DNA of 64,000 nucleotides. Source: Gemmatimonadota bacterium (GTDB taxonomy: Bacteria; JBHIER01; G020348925). Positions 37,634 through 46,602 of the stretch are shown piece by piece. The notes under the pieces are model-generated. The model did not search any database, was not told the DNA's origin, and saw nothing but the letters and a program-made list of their open reading frames with translations. The translations under genes were made by a program, and so were the position numbers. The DNA is taken from contig CP070758.1 of the NCBI GenBank assembly GCA_020348925.1, forward strand, positions 354,941 to 418,940, written 5' to 3'. Every line of letters starts with the position of its first letter. The stretch's first letter is position 1.

Positions 37634-38986
37634 TCACACTTCCTGAACATTTATAGAATTATTTAAATCATCAACGAGTCTTTTTAGGTCTGCCCTTTTT
37701 CCTGTTTCTTTTTCGATTGTTTGACAGGCATGAATTACAGTACTGTGATCTCGGCCTCCAAAATAAAGACCTATAGATTTTAATGATTGGTTCGTAAGTT
37801 TTTTTGACAGATACATTGCTATTTGCCGGGGTAAAACAACTTCTTTCTTCCTGGTCTTCGCTTTAAGAATATCTTCTGGGAGTGAAAAGTACTGACATAC
37901 GGATCTTTGAATGGATTCAATAGAAATTTGTTTGTAACCACTTTTAATAGTGTCTTTTAAAACTTCCTTGGCTAATGCGATATTAATCTCCGAACCTGTT
38001 ATTGAAGAGAATGCAAGAAGTCGAATGAGAGAACCCTCCAGCTCTCTTATATTATTTATAATATTTGATGCAATAAAGTTTATGACATCGTTCGAAACGG
38101 ATAGTCCATCTTCCTCGGCCTTTTTTTGAAGAATGGCAATCCGTGTTTCCAAATCAGGGGGCTGAATATCCGTTACAAGCCCCCACTGGACACGAGAGAT
38201 AAGTCTCTCTTCAAGACCCTTTAATTCTCTGGGCGGTCTATCCGAGGTGAGAACAATTTGCTTTCCCTCTTGATGAAGAGTATTGAAGGTATGAAAAAAC
38301 TCCTCCTGTGTTCTCTCTTTATTAATAAAAAAATGTATATCATCAACGAGGAGAACATCCACGTTTCTGTAATATTGGCTGAACTCAGACGTCTTGTTGT
38401 TCTGAATGGAATTTATGAATTCAATGGTGAACCTTTCCGAAGAGACATAGATAAGTTTATTTGAAGGTGTCTCGGAATGAATAAAATTACCTATTGCTTG
38501 AATGATGTGTGTTTTTCCGAGACCAACGCCACCATAGATAACAAGAGGATTAAATTTTGTACGCCCTGGCGCCTCGGCCACAGCAAGTGAAGCCGCTTGC
38601 GCAAATTGATTGCTTGGGCCAACAACGAACGTATCGAAACGATAGCGTGGATTGAGTTGGTTATCTCCAGAGTTCTGTTTTGTCTTGGGAAAAGCGTGGC
38701 TTCTTTTAACCGGAGTATTGCTTTCTTGTCTTCTCTGAGATGGGACAGTGAAGGAAAGCGAGCATTGGACTCCGGTAACCTCTTTGACTATATTCTCAAT
38801 AATTGCATGATAATGTTCTTCAAGCCAGTCGCAGAAAAACTGATTTGGTACTTGCACAGTCAAAGAGTCACCGGAATACAATATTCCTTTTGTTGGCTTA
38901 AACCACGTCTCGAAGCTTTGTTTATTAACACGTTCTTTAATACGCTCGAGACACGTTTGCCAAACTTCACCAGAGCTATTATTCAT
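37634..38986 (-). CDS. dnaA: Chromosomal replication initiator protein DnaA
   Basis: 450 residues. Domain I begins EVWQTCLERIKERVNKQSFE. The AAA+ domain has Walker A GGVGLGKTHIIQAIG, Walker B VLLVDDIHF and the initiator-specific region. The C-terminal DNA-binding helix-turn-helix has the signature LYFGGRDHSTVIHACQTIE. DnaA unwinds oriC by binding DnaA boxes, here present on both sides of the gene. Transcribed away from the plus-strand rpmH operon, from a start near 39000. Confidence 0.98.
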   Translation of the reverse strand: MNNSSGEVWQTCLERIKERVNKQSFETWFKPTKGILYSGDSLTVQVPNQFFCDWLEEHYHAIIENIVKEVTGVQCSLSFTVPSQRRQESNTPVKRSHAFPKTKQNSGDNQLNPRYRFDTFVVGPSNQFAQAASLAVAEAPGRTKFNPLVIYGGVGLGKTHIIQAIGNFIHSETPSNKLIYVSSERFTIEFINSIQNNKTSEFSQYYRNVDVLLVDDIHFFINKERTQEEFFHTFNTLHQEGKQIVLTSDRPPRELKGLEERLISRVQWGLVTDIQPPDLETRIAILQKKAEEDGLSVSNDVINFIASNIINNIRELEGSLIRLLAFSSITGSEINIALAKEVLKDTIKSGYKQISIESIQRSVCQYFSLPEDILKAKTRKKEVVLPRQIAMYLSKKLTNQSLKSIGLYFGGRDHSTVIHACQTIEKETGKRADLKRLVDDLNNSINVQEV

Positions 38987-39745
38987 TTTAATTTATGGCC
39001 TTAGAGAGTTTTCCAGAAATTATCCACATTAAAAAACTTTTTAATTTTGTTCAAAGACAATTACTCTGCAACAAAAAGCACACGACACAAAAAGTTATCC
39101 ACTAATTTTAAACACACAGACAGAACACACAACTTATCGAAAAACAACAACATATTATAATTTAAGTTTCAACGAGCAATAAGTTTTCAACAATATTTCT
39201 GGAAAAAAAGACCTATAATTCAAGCAATAAAGAATAGAGAATTGAAATTATCCACAAGTTATCAACACAAAGCCTCCCAAGTATTTCAAGGCTTCAATCT
39301 AGCTCTTTTTGTGTGCCTTGTCAAGTTAAAAATTTAAAAAAATTGCACATTCTGCGGGGCAGAGAAATAATTAAGCGAGAGAAAAGCATACCATGGATTT
39401 TTAAAAAATTGAGAGAGCGATCATTATATATTGAGCGTCTCGTAACTAAGCCTCAAACTCAAAAAGTTATTAAAAAGAGCGAGGAAAGATGCGGAGCAGA
39501 AAAAAACTCCGTCGATAAGGTTTATTCATCGGAACCACATCAACAGGGAATCCCTTAGGGTCAGCGAGATGAATTCTCGTAAGAAATGAGGGCAGGATTT
39601 GTATAAGAAAGATCTGCAAGTGTTATTTTTGTCTGTGTAGTATTCAGGAATAAAGATTTTGGAGGATAAAAAGCTTGACTTTGATTGAAAAAGAATTTAG
39701 CTTTTTAATTTTGCCAAACTTAAACGTATAGAAACAGGAGGAGTT
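38987..39745. other. Probable oriC, upstream DnaA-box cluster, between dnaA and rpmH
   Basis: 760 bp without a convincing gene, between divergent dnaA and rpmH. Perfect DnaA boxes TTATCCACA at 39020-39028 and 39248-39256; near matches TTATCCACT at 39095-39103, TTATCGAAA at 39134-39142 and TTATCAACA at 39259-39267. AT-rich sequence surrounds them. All genes on either side point away, as expected at an origin. A -35-like TTGACT (39675-39680) lies before rpmH. Confidence 0.75.
39675..39703 (+). promoter_or_regulatory. Probable rpmH promoter
   Basis: TTGACT (39675-39680), N17 and TAGCTT (39698-39703), 43 bp before rpmH. The -10 is poor. Confidence 0.4.
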
Positions 39746-39880
39746 ATGAAGAGGACGTTTCAGCCGAGCAACAGAAAAAGGAAAAACAAACACGGCTTTC
39801 GTAAAAGAATGAGTACGAAGTCAGGCCGTGCTATTCTTAACCACAGGAGAAGTAAGGGCAGAAGTACGCTATCTGCATAG
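39746..39880 (+). CDS. rpmH: 50S ribosomal protein L34
   Basis: 44 residues, [20 protein letters not shown], then [10 protein letters not shown] and a basic tail, exactly L34. A GGAGGAG ribosome site precedes the ATG. It is the first gene of the origin-proximal plus-strand operon; rnpA begins 11 bp after its stop. Confidence 0.97.
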   Translation: MKRTFQPSNRKRKNKHGFRKRMSTKSGRAILNHRRSKGRSTLSA

Positions 39881-39891
39881 AGAGTAAATGG

Positions 39892-40236
39892 ATGCCAACT
39901 TTTCCAAAGAACGAAAGGTTGAGGAGAACAGGAGATTTCTCGGCAGTATTTCGGGAGAAAAAGCACATCGACGGGAAAAACATTTCTCTTTTCGTTCGAA
40001 AAAACAGACAATCAGAGAGTCGTATTGGAATCGTAGTAAGCAAGAGAGTCGGAAACGCGGTCCAAAGGAACAGAATCAAGCGCCAGCTTCGGGAATCATA
40101 CCGCATCCATAAGTATATATTAGAAGAGAACATGGACGTCGTACTCATCGCGAAGCCGAGTATTATCAAGGCAGGCAATAGAAATATAAATACAGAGGTA
40201 CTAAATCTGCTGCAATGTATTCACCAAAAAATGTGA
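39892..40236 (+). CDS. rnpA: Ribonuclease P protein component
   Basis: 114 residues. The RNP motif RIGIVVSKRVGNAVQRNRIK and the following RQLRESYR are diagnostic. It is the protein cofactor of the RNase P ribozyme, which removes tRNA 5' leaders. An ATG at 39888 is in another frame and is not used. The stop overlaps the yidD start (TGATG). Confidence 0.97.
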   Translation: MPTFPKNERLRRTGDFSAVFREKKHIDGKNISLFVRKNRQSESRIGIVVSKRVGNAVQRNRIKRQLRESYRIHKYILEENMDVVLIAKPSIIKAGNRNINTEVLNLLQCIHQKM

Positions 40237-40442
40237 TGAAAAGCGCTTTCTTGAAGGGACTCAGACTCTATCAGATAGTAATTTCTCCAATGTTACCATC
40301 GCAATGCCGGTTTTACCCAACGTGTTCGCAATATGCCATCGATGCTTTGCATAAATATGGTGTAAAGAGAGGAATTTTCAAGACAATTCGACGTATTTTA
40401 CGCTGCCAGCCGTTCCATCCAGGTGGATTCGATCCCGCATAG
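40236..40442 (+). CDS. yidD: Membrane protein insertion efficiency factor YidD
   Basis: 68 residues from the ATG at 40236 that overlaps the rnpA stop. The conserved YQIVISPMLPSQCRFYPTCS motif and the HPGGFDPA end are characteristic. A small amphipathic protein that helps YidC/Sec insertion. Always found between rnpA and yidC, as here. Confidence 0.95.
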   Translation: MKSAFLKGLRLYQIVISPMLPSQCRFYPTCSQYAIDALHKYGVKRGIFKTIRRILRCQPFHPGGFDPA

Positions 40443-40469
40443 CATTATTCAATTCGTGACGGAGGATTT

Positions 40470-42149
40470 ATGGATAAAAAAGCAATAATTGCTTTTGTTA
40501 TAATAGGTTTGCTTATTATTATGTATCCCTACTATTTGAAGGTGATAGCACCGCCCCGGAGCGAGTTCGCACCAGAAGTGGCGCCTGAACAGAGGGGTGT
40601 GTCGCGTGACTCGACGAAGTCCACGGAAGAATCGATTCTGTCAAACGCTCTTTTGGATGAAAAGATTGAAGAGGCCGAAGCCCTTTTCACTTCTGATGAC
40701 ACTTTGGGAATTAAAAAAGAAATTGTCGTTGATACAGATCTCTACAGGGCCAGAATCTCGACTTTGGGTGGAACAATACAAAGCTGGCAACTCAAGTTTT
40801 TTGAAGGTCTTCAGGGAGAATGGGTGGAGCTAGTGCCAGATAAGGCGACAGGAGCGCTTGCCATAATAATGAATACGAATGCCGGAGCAATAGACCTTTC
40901 AAATTATGTTTTTTCGTGTGAAACCGAAAATGTATTAATTGACAGAAATAATCCCAGCCAATCGATTCAGATGGTCCTTCAGCTTCAAAACGGGAGGAGG
41001 GTGGAGAAAGAGTTCACGTTCCGGCAAGGACAATATTCCTTTGAACTCAAGATTCTTATTGAAGGTTTTGAGAATCTCGTTCCGACAAGAGAATACGAAC
41101 TGATCTGGAAACCGGGGCTCATGTTCACTGAGAAGGATGTGAAAGAGGATATGTCAAAAATGGCTGTTTTTGCCTTGATGGGAGATGCTGTTGCAAAATA
41201 TGATTTTGGAAGAAAAGAACAGACCTTAGAGCGAAAGGAGGACGGGGCAACGAATTGGGTAGGCATAAGGACGAAATATTTTTTAATGTCAATGATATCT
41301 CGAATAGAACAGGCCAAAGGTCTTATGGTTCGAGGGACGAAAAGGAGAGTGCATGAGGGAAAGAATGCTGTGGACATAGAGACCTTCGAAACAGCACTCC
41401 GGATGCCTCTACATTCTAATGGGCCGACAGGCCATAACTTTGAGATCTATATTGGACCGCAAGATTATTCTTTGCTGCGAAAGTATGGGGTCGGTTTAGA
41501 GGGCTGTATGGATATGGGGTGGGCTCTTATTCAACCGGTGAGTCGATTAATCCTTGCCTTTTTTGTTTTCTTACATCGATTCATTCCCAATTATGGTCTG
41601 ATCATCATTATCTTTTCCATTGTACTCAAGATAGTCTTTTATCCTTTAACACATAAACAGTTAGAAGCAACGAGGAAGATGCAACAGCTCCAGCCGCAGC
41701 TGGCGGCTCTGAAAGAGAAGTATAAAAATGATCCACAACGCCTCAACAAGGAAACGATGGCCTTATACAAAAAGGGTGGGGCGAATCCACTGGGGGGATG
41801 TTTCCCTCTCCTTCTGCAAATGCCCATCTTCTTCGCGCTTTTTTCGGTTTTTCGGAGCACGATCGAATTGAGGCGAGCGGGGTTCGTATTTTGGATTAAA
41901 GATCTCTCCGTCAAGGATCCCTATTTGGTTCTGCCCATAATTATGGCCGTCACGATGTTTATTCAACAGAAAATGACCGTGAAGGATCCGAAGCAGGCAG
42001 CCATGGTCTATCTCATGCCCGCCATAATGTTCTTCTTCTTCATGAATTTTGCATCGGGCCTGGTTCTCTACTGGACAGTTTTCAATGTTCTTTCCATTAT
42101 CCAACAGCTCTTTATCGAGAGAAAAGAGGCGGTTGGTTCTCAGAAATAA
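40470..42149 (+). CDS. yidC: Membrane protein insertase YidC
   Basis: 559 residues of Gram-negative architecture. An N-terminal transmembrane anchor (AIIAFVIIGLLIIMYPYYL) is followed by a large periplasmic beta domain (to about residue 350) and the five-helix core. The core contains QLEATRKMQQLQPQL, then KYKNDPQRLNKETMALYKK, GGCFPLLLQMPIFFAL and the final SGLVLYW. The hydrophilic groove Arg is in the first core helix region. GACGGAGG precedes the ATG. The presence of the periplasmic domain shows an outer-membrane organism. Confidence 0.97.
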   Translation: MDKKAIIAFVIIGLLIIMYPYYLKVIAPPRSEFAPEVAPEQRGVSRDSTKSTEESILSNALLDEKIEEAEALFTSDDTLGIKKEIVVDTDLYRARISTLGGTIQSWQLKFFEGLQGEWVELVPDKATGALAIIMNTNAGAIDLSNYVFSCETENVLIDRNNPSQSIQMVLQLQNGRRVEKEFTFRQGQYSFELKILIEGFENLVPTREYELIWKPGLMFTEKDVKEDMSKMAVFALMGDAVAKYDFGRKEQTLERKEDGATNWVGIRTKYFLMSMISRIEQAKGLMVRGTKRRVHEGKNAVDIETFETALRMPLHSNGPTGHNFEIYIGPQDYSLLRKYGVGLEGCMDMGWALIQPVSRLILAFFVFLHRFIPNYGLIIIIFSIVLKIVFYPLTHKQLEATRKMQQLQPQLAALKEKYKNDPQRLNKETMALYKKGGANPLGGCFPLLLQMPIFFALFSVFRSTIELRRAGFVFWIKDLSVKDPYLVLPIIMAVTMFIQQKMTVKDPKQAAMVYLMPAIMFFFFMNFASGLVLYWTVFNVLSIIQQLFIERKEAVGSQK

Positions 42150-42518
42150 GGGACACAGTTTCGGCTTTGAGGGAATATATCCTCGATGGCTTAACCATAT
42201 AGAAGAATAGAAGACAGGGACCATCCTCAAGACAACACATCTCGTCGATGCACATCGAGAGGAGAGAACATCTCCACGAATCGCTTTAAAATCGATATTA
42301 CTGAAACGGCCAATGAGGTCTTTTAAGATTGATCAGCAATTATACCATGCAAGGTAGACTTATTAAGGGCGTGCCGTGATCGTAACAGGTAACGGGCACA
42401 CAAAGAGGATACGTTTTTTGGCCAGGTTGGAATTAGAGGTTGGTCAAAACAGATATAAGTTAAAACAAATAAATACAAAATGTTATTCATATTGAAAGAG
42501 GACCGGAGGAGTGAATAT
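42150..42518. other. Gap between yidC and mnmE (no jag gene)
   Basis: About 370 bp. I see no intact jag/khpB gene, which usually lies here. An in-frame stretch PYRRIEDRDHPQ is present near 42200 but is not clearly jag. Possibly the leader/untranslated region of mnmE. Confidence 0.4.
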
Positions 42519-42566
42519 TTGAACTGGGCATCACCGCCCATTTTTTTCGTAAAGTGCGATGTTTGA
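42519..42566 (+). CDS. Possible 15-codon leader peptide overlapping mnmE
   Basis: TTG at 42519 lies seven bases after a strong GGAGGAG (42505-42511). It codes for MNWASPPIFFVKCDV and stops at TGA 42564-42566, just past the mnmE ATG (42559). mnmE itself has no obvious Shine-Dalgarno. The terminator hairpin described next lies inside this reading frame. Suggests translational coupling or attenuation; speculative. Confidence 0.4.
   Translation: MNWASPPIFFVKCDV
42525..42547 (+). terminator. Terminator/attenuator-like hairpin just before mnmE
   Basis: TGGGC (42525-42529) / GCCCA (42536-42540) followed by seven T (42541-42547), 11 bp before the mnmE start. Could end yidC transcripts or attenuate mnmE. 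Confidence 0.55.
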
Positions 42567-43932
42567 AGATACAATTGCGGCAATTTCGACTCCTCCCGGA
42601 GAAGGAGGAATTTCAATAGTAAGAATGAGCGGCCCCAAGGCCCTAACCATTGCTGACGGCCTCTTTCGGGGTGATAGACGCCCATCACAATCACCGTCAC
42701 ACAGAATCCTATATGGGCATGTATTGGAGCTCGAGGCAAAGAGAATTATCGACGAAGTTCTCCTTATGGTGATGAGGGCTCCAAGGACCTATACCGCCGA
42801 GGATATGGTGGAGATAAACTGCCATGGCGGATACCTGGTCAGTCGAAATGTACTGGAAGTCGTTTTGAAATGCGGAGCTCGTTTGGCTGAACCGGGAGAA
42901 TTCACAAGGCGGGCATTTTTAAATGGCAGGATCGATCTGACTCAGGCGGAAGCCGTTTTGGATATTATTCGGTCGAGAACAGGGGAGGGATTACGGCTTG
43001 GGGTGGAACAGCTTGAAGGAAGTCTGCTGAGGGAACTGGAAGCACTTCGGCACCACTTGGTCCAGATATTAACACAATTGGAAGTGGCAGTCGACTTTTC
43101 GGAAAGCGACATACAGATTGCACAAAGGGATATGTTGATCACGGCTCTTGAAAAAATCCTGTGCAGGATCGGCGATCTTCTGCAAACCAGCTCATCGGGA
43201 AAACTTATTCGAGAGGGCGCGAGACTGGCCATTGTGGGGAAACCGAATGTCGGTAAGTCGAGCCTGCTTAACGCGTTATTGAAAGAGGACAGAGCCATTG
43301 TATCCCCTTTGCCGGGGACGACACAGGATACTATTGAGGAGTGGCTGGATATTGAGGGCCTTCCACTCCGGGTCATTGATACTGCAGGCTTGGGTACAAC
43401 AGCAAACGTAATAGAGGAGGAGGGAAAGCGAAGAACAGAAGAGAGGATTTACCAGGCCGATCTCGTCATCTTCATGCTGGACGGATCGATCCCAATGGAT
43501 GAGAGGGACGATAGTATTGCTCAGCGCTTGGAGGGGAAAAAATACTTGACGGTTATCAATAAAATTGATCTGGAGCAGCGTTTGGAATCTGACGGTCTTC
43601 AAAATTCGAAGAGGGATTTGTACATAAGGATATCTGCTCTTCACGGGCAGGGGCTTGAGGAGTTAAAGAGATCAATCCTTGATGCTGTCCTTAGCGGGCA
43701 CTCCGTTCCTTCGGAAGGTGTGGTTGTAACCCGCCTTCGCCATCGTGACGCTTTGATGAGGGCGAAGATCTCCCTTGAGCAGGCGGTCAAAACCTTAACG
43801 GATGGACTCTCGGAAGAGTTTGTGGCAGTGGATATTAGAGATGCCCTGGCGACGCTTGGCGAGATAACCGGGCAAACGACAAGCGAGGACATATTGAACA
43901 GGATATTCTCGGAGTTTTGCGTTGGGAAATGA
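42559..43932 (+). CDS. mnmE: tRNA uridine-5-carboxymethylaminomethyl GTPase MnmE
   Basis: 457 residues. The N-terminal tetrahydrofolate-binding domain starts MFEDTIAAISTPPGEGGISI; the G domain has G1 GKPNVGKSS near 226, G3 DTAGL and G4 NKID. The C-terminal catalytic Cys is in FCVGK. With MnmG it makes 5-carboxymethylaminomethyl-uridine at tRNA wobble position 34. mnmG follows 55 bp later, with a parS between them. Confidence 0.97.
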   Translation: MFEDTIAAISTPPGEGGISIVRMSGPKALTIADGLFRGDRRPSQSPSHRILYGHVLELEAKRIIDEVLLMVMRAPRTYTAEDMVEINCHGGYLVSRNVLEVVLKCGARLAEPGEFTRRAFLNGRIDLTQAEAVLDIIRSRTGEGLRLGVEQLEGSLLRELEALRHHLVQILTQLEVAVDFSESDIQIAQRDMLITALEKILCRIGDLLQTSSSGKLIREGARLAIVGKPNVGKSSLLNALLKEDRAIVSPLPGTTQDTIEEWLDIEGLPLRVIDTAGLGTTANVIEEEGKRRTEERIYQADLVIFMLDGSIPMDERDDSIAQRLEGKKYLTVINKIDLEQRLESDGLQNSKRDLYIRISALHGQGLEELKRSILDAVLSGHSVPSEGVVVTRLRHRDALMRAKISLEQAVKTLTDGLSEEFVAVDIRDALATLGEITGQTTSEDILNRIFSEFCVGK

Positions 43933-43940
43933 GGGATGAA

Positions 43941-43956
43941 TGTTCCACGTGGAACA
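43941..43956. promoter_or_regulatory. parS site (ParB-binding palindrome) 1
   Basis: TGTTCCACGTGGAACA, a perfect 16-bp palindrome matching the parS consensus TGTTNCACGTGAAACA. In the mnmE-mnmG gap. Confidence 0.85.
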
Positions 43957-43987
43957 TTCTGAGTTGTGTTAGTCCAAAGTTCGGAGT

Positions 43988-45874
43988 ATGATCAAGCATC
44001 CCCAAAATTATGATGTTATTATCGTCGGCGGCGGTCATGCCGGGTGTGAGGCTGCTTTGGCCACCTCAAGAATGGATTATCCCACCCTTTTACTCACCAT
44101 GAATTATGATTCAATTGGCCAGATGTCCTGCAATCCGGCCATTGGTGGACTGGCAAAGAGCCACCTGGTGAGGGAGATTGATGCCTTGGGTGGCGAAATG
44201 GGAAAAGTTGCGGATGAGACAGCCATACAATTCCGTATGTTAAATACAGGGAAAGGGCCAGCCGTTTGGGCTTTGCGAGCGCAAGTGGACCGAACAGCCT
44301 ACCGGCTTGCGATGCGGAGCCGGCTAGAGGTTCAAAAGAATTTGGAGATCAAGCAGGCCAATGTGGAACGAATTGAGGTTAACAATGGTGCTGTTCAAGG
44401 TGTTTGGACGAACACAGGGGTGTTCTACCGCGGAAATACGGTCATTCTGACGACCGGGACATTTCTGAATGGACTCATACATATTGGACTCATCAGCTAT
44501 TCGTCAGGAAGGGCAGGGGAATTTGCCTCTTTGGGACTCTCTGAAAGTTTGAAAGACCTTGGCCTTCGTATCGGTAGACTGAAGACGGGAACACCGCCGC
44601 GAATTGATGGAAAAACGATCGATTTTACGAAAGTTGAAGCTCAATGCGGCGATGACACCCCTTCATTCTTCTCGTATCAGACGAGAGGGAGGAAAAAAGA
44701 GCAGGTGCAATGCTATATCACATCTACTCAAAAAAGAACCCACGAGGTCATTCGAAGCGGTCTCGACCGTTCTCCCTTATACACGGGTGTCATAGTAGGG
44801 AAAGGTCCGAGGTACTGCCCGTCAATCGAAGATAAAGTTGTACGTTTTGCCGATAAGGACAGCCATCAGATTATCTTAGAGCCTGAGGGTCTTGGGACAA
44901 ACGAATTTTATGTGAACGGATTTGCCACGTCCCTCCCTGAAGAAATACAAACGGAGGCCCTCCACACTATTCTTGGCCTTGAGAAAGCAACCATCATCCG
45001 TCCAGGATATGCTATTGAGTATGACTATGTGCCTCCTACGCAGAGTTATCCGTGGTTAGAGACGAAGAAAGTTCGGAACCTCTTTTTGGCCGGTCAGATC
45101 AATGGCACTTCGGGATACGAGGAAGCTGCAGCCCAAGGTCTTATGGCCGGAATCAATGTGGCGTTACGATTGAGAGGCGAAGAGCCCTTTCTTCTGAAAC
45201 GCTCCGAGGCTTACATCGGTGTCCTTATCGATGATCTCGTGACGAAAGGGACGGAGGAACCCTATCGCATGTTCACCTCCCGGGCAGAAAACAGGCTTCT
45301 TCTTCGTCAGGACAATGCTGATCAACGACTTATGGGATACGGCCATCGCTTTGGCCTCATACCGGCCGAGGTTTATCGGGAATGCGAACAGAGGTTGAAT
45401 AACATACAGGAGGAGCGAAGATGTCTTGAAAGAACTTTTGTCTCTCCTGAACAGGCAAATCGTTTTCTCAGCTTGAATTGTGGCGTTGCTCTGACCCAAT
45501 CGCAATCTCTTTCGCAGTTGCTAAGACGCCCCGAAGTACATTACAGGGATCTCGTTCCCTTGCTCCCATCAGGGGACCATCTTCCTCTTGATGTACAAAG
45601 GAGGGTTGAGATCGAAGTAAAGTATGAGGGTTACATAAAACGACAGTTGGAGCAAGTAAAGAAAATAGAGCGCATGGAGGAAAAAAAGATACCTCCGGGA
45701 TTGGACTATGCACATCTTCATGCTCTCTCAGCGGAGGCCAGGGAGAAGCTCCAAGAGGTTGCGCCACTGTCAATTGGGCAAGCCGCCAGAATATCGGGGG
45801 TGACGCCTTCGGATGTTTCCATATTGTTGGTGTGCTTGGAAAAAATGCGGCGCGAGAAAAAGGCGGTGACATGA
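43988..45874 (+). CDS. mnmG: tRNA uridine-5-carboxymethylaminomethyl enzyme MnmG (GidA)
   Basis: 628 residues. The FAD-binding motif is IIVGGGHAGCEAALA near residue 11. NPAIGGLAKSHLVREIDALGG and GTGTPPRI-like KTGTPPRIDG are family hallmarks, as is AGQINGTSGYEEAAAQGL. It partners with MnmE in wobble uridine modification. Start ATG 43988 after GGAG; stop overlaps rsmG ATG by 4 bp. Confidence 0.97.
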   Translation: MIKHPQNYDVIIVGGGHAGCEAALATSRMDYPTLLLTMNYDSIGQMSCNPAIGGLAKSHLVREIDALGGEMGKVADETAIQFRMLNTGKGPAVWALRAQVDRTAYRLAMRSRLEVQKNLEIKQANVERIEVNNGAVQGVWTNTGVFYRGNTVILTTGTFLNGLIHIGLISYSSGRAGEFASLGLSESLKDLGLRIGRLKTGTPPRIDGKTIDFTKVEAQCGDDTPSFFSYQTRGRKKEQVQCYITSTQKRTHEVIRSGLDRSPLYTGVIVGKGPRYCPSIEDKVVRFADKDSHQIILEPEGLGTNEFYVNGFATSLPEEIQTEALHTILGLEKATIIRPGYAIEYDYVPPTQSYPWLETKKVRNLFLAGQINGTSGYEEAAAQGLMAGINVALRLRGEEPFLLKRSEAYIGVLIDDLVTKGTEEPYRMFTSRAENRLLLRQDNADQRLMGYGHRFGLIPAEVYRECEQRLNNIQEERRCLERTFVSPEQANRFLSLNCGVALTQSQSLSQLLRRPEVHYRDLVPLLPSGDHLPLDVQRRVEIEVKYEGYIKRQLEQVKKIERMEEKKIPPGLDYAHLHALSAEAREKLQEVAPLSIGQAARISGVTPSDVSILLVCLEKMRREKKAVT

Positions 45875-46602
45875 AAGGTGTTTCACGTGAAACATTTGAT
45901 GTCGATAAACAGATTCAACAATTGGCCGAGGGGTGTTCGGCGTTTGGGATAACACTCGGCGGTGAGAGGAAGAGGAAATTCTGTGACTATCTTGAGGAGC
46001 TTCTCGAATGGAATCGCAGAGTGAATCTCGTGTCGCGCCAAGACACCGAAAATATTGCTTTACATCATTTTCTCGACTCCCTCAGCTTTCTTCCCAACAT
46101 CGAAATCCCTCAAGAAGCGAGGATGATCGATGTCGGCACCGGGGCTGGATTTCCTGGCATACCCTTGAAGATCTGTTGCCCAGATCTCAGGCTCACCCTG
46201 GTTGAATCGACGCGCAAAAAAGTACTTTTTTTGAAGCATATTATTGATACCCTGAGATTGTCCGGTGTATCCGTTCTTCACGAGCGCGCCGAAGCCCTTC
46301 ATCAGGACTCGAAATATCGTGATAATTTTGATATTGTGGTTGCAAGGGCAGTATCACCTTTACGGTCTCTCACTTTGCTGTGCCTACCGTTCTTGAAGCC
46401 CGGAGGTAAGTTTGTCGCCTATAAAGGGGGTGATGTTCGAGGAGAACTGCGGGAAGCCAGACTTGAGTTGTCAAAAATATCGGGACGATTCGAGAGAGAA
46501 ATAGATGTCTTCTTGCCGCTATCGAACAGGAAGAGACAACTTATTGTTTTCACGAAAGCCCATAAAGAGAGAAATGGAGATGCCATTCTGTCCAAATTGT
46601 AA
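45871..46602 (+). CDS. rsmG: 16S rRNA 7-methylguanosine methyltransferase RsmG
   Basis: 243 residues from the ATG at 45871 that overlaps the mnmG stop. The opening MKGVSRETF encodes part of a parS site. The SAM-binding motif IDVGTGAGFPGIPLKI is near residue 87; VARAVSPLRSL is the family's later hallmark. Methylates G527 (E. coli numbering) of 16S rRNA. parA/parB, common neighbours, are not found in this window. Confidence 0.96.
   Translation: MKGVSRETFDVDKQIQQLAEGCSAFGITLGGERKRKFCDYLEELLEWNRRVNLVSRQDTENIALHHFLDSLSFLPNIEIPQEARMIDVGTGAGFPGIPLKICCPDLRLTLVESTRKKVLFLKHIIDTLRLSGVSVLHERAEALHQDSKYRDNFDIVVARAVSPLRSLTLLCLPFLKPGGKFVAYKGGDVRGELREARLELSKISGRFEREIDVFLPLSNRKRQLIVFTKAHKERNGDAILSKL
45879..45894. 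promoter_or_regulatory. parS site 2, within rsmG
   Basis: TGTTTCACGTGAAACA, the exact Bacillus-type parS sequence, inside the first codons of rsmG. Confidence 0.9.

Noticed and set aside
39313-39558. 82-codon plus-strand frame between dnaA and rpmH
   Set aside because: Low-complexity basic sequence, no ribosome site, no ATG, lies in the AT-rich origin; most likely chance.
42150-42330. jag pseudogene
   Set aside because: A short PYRRIEDRD stretch is not enough to recognise KH or R3H domains.
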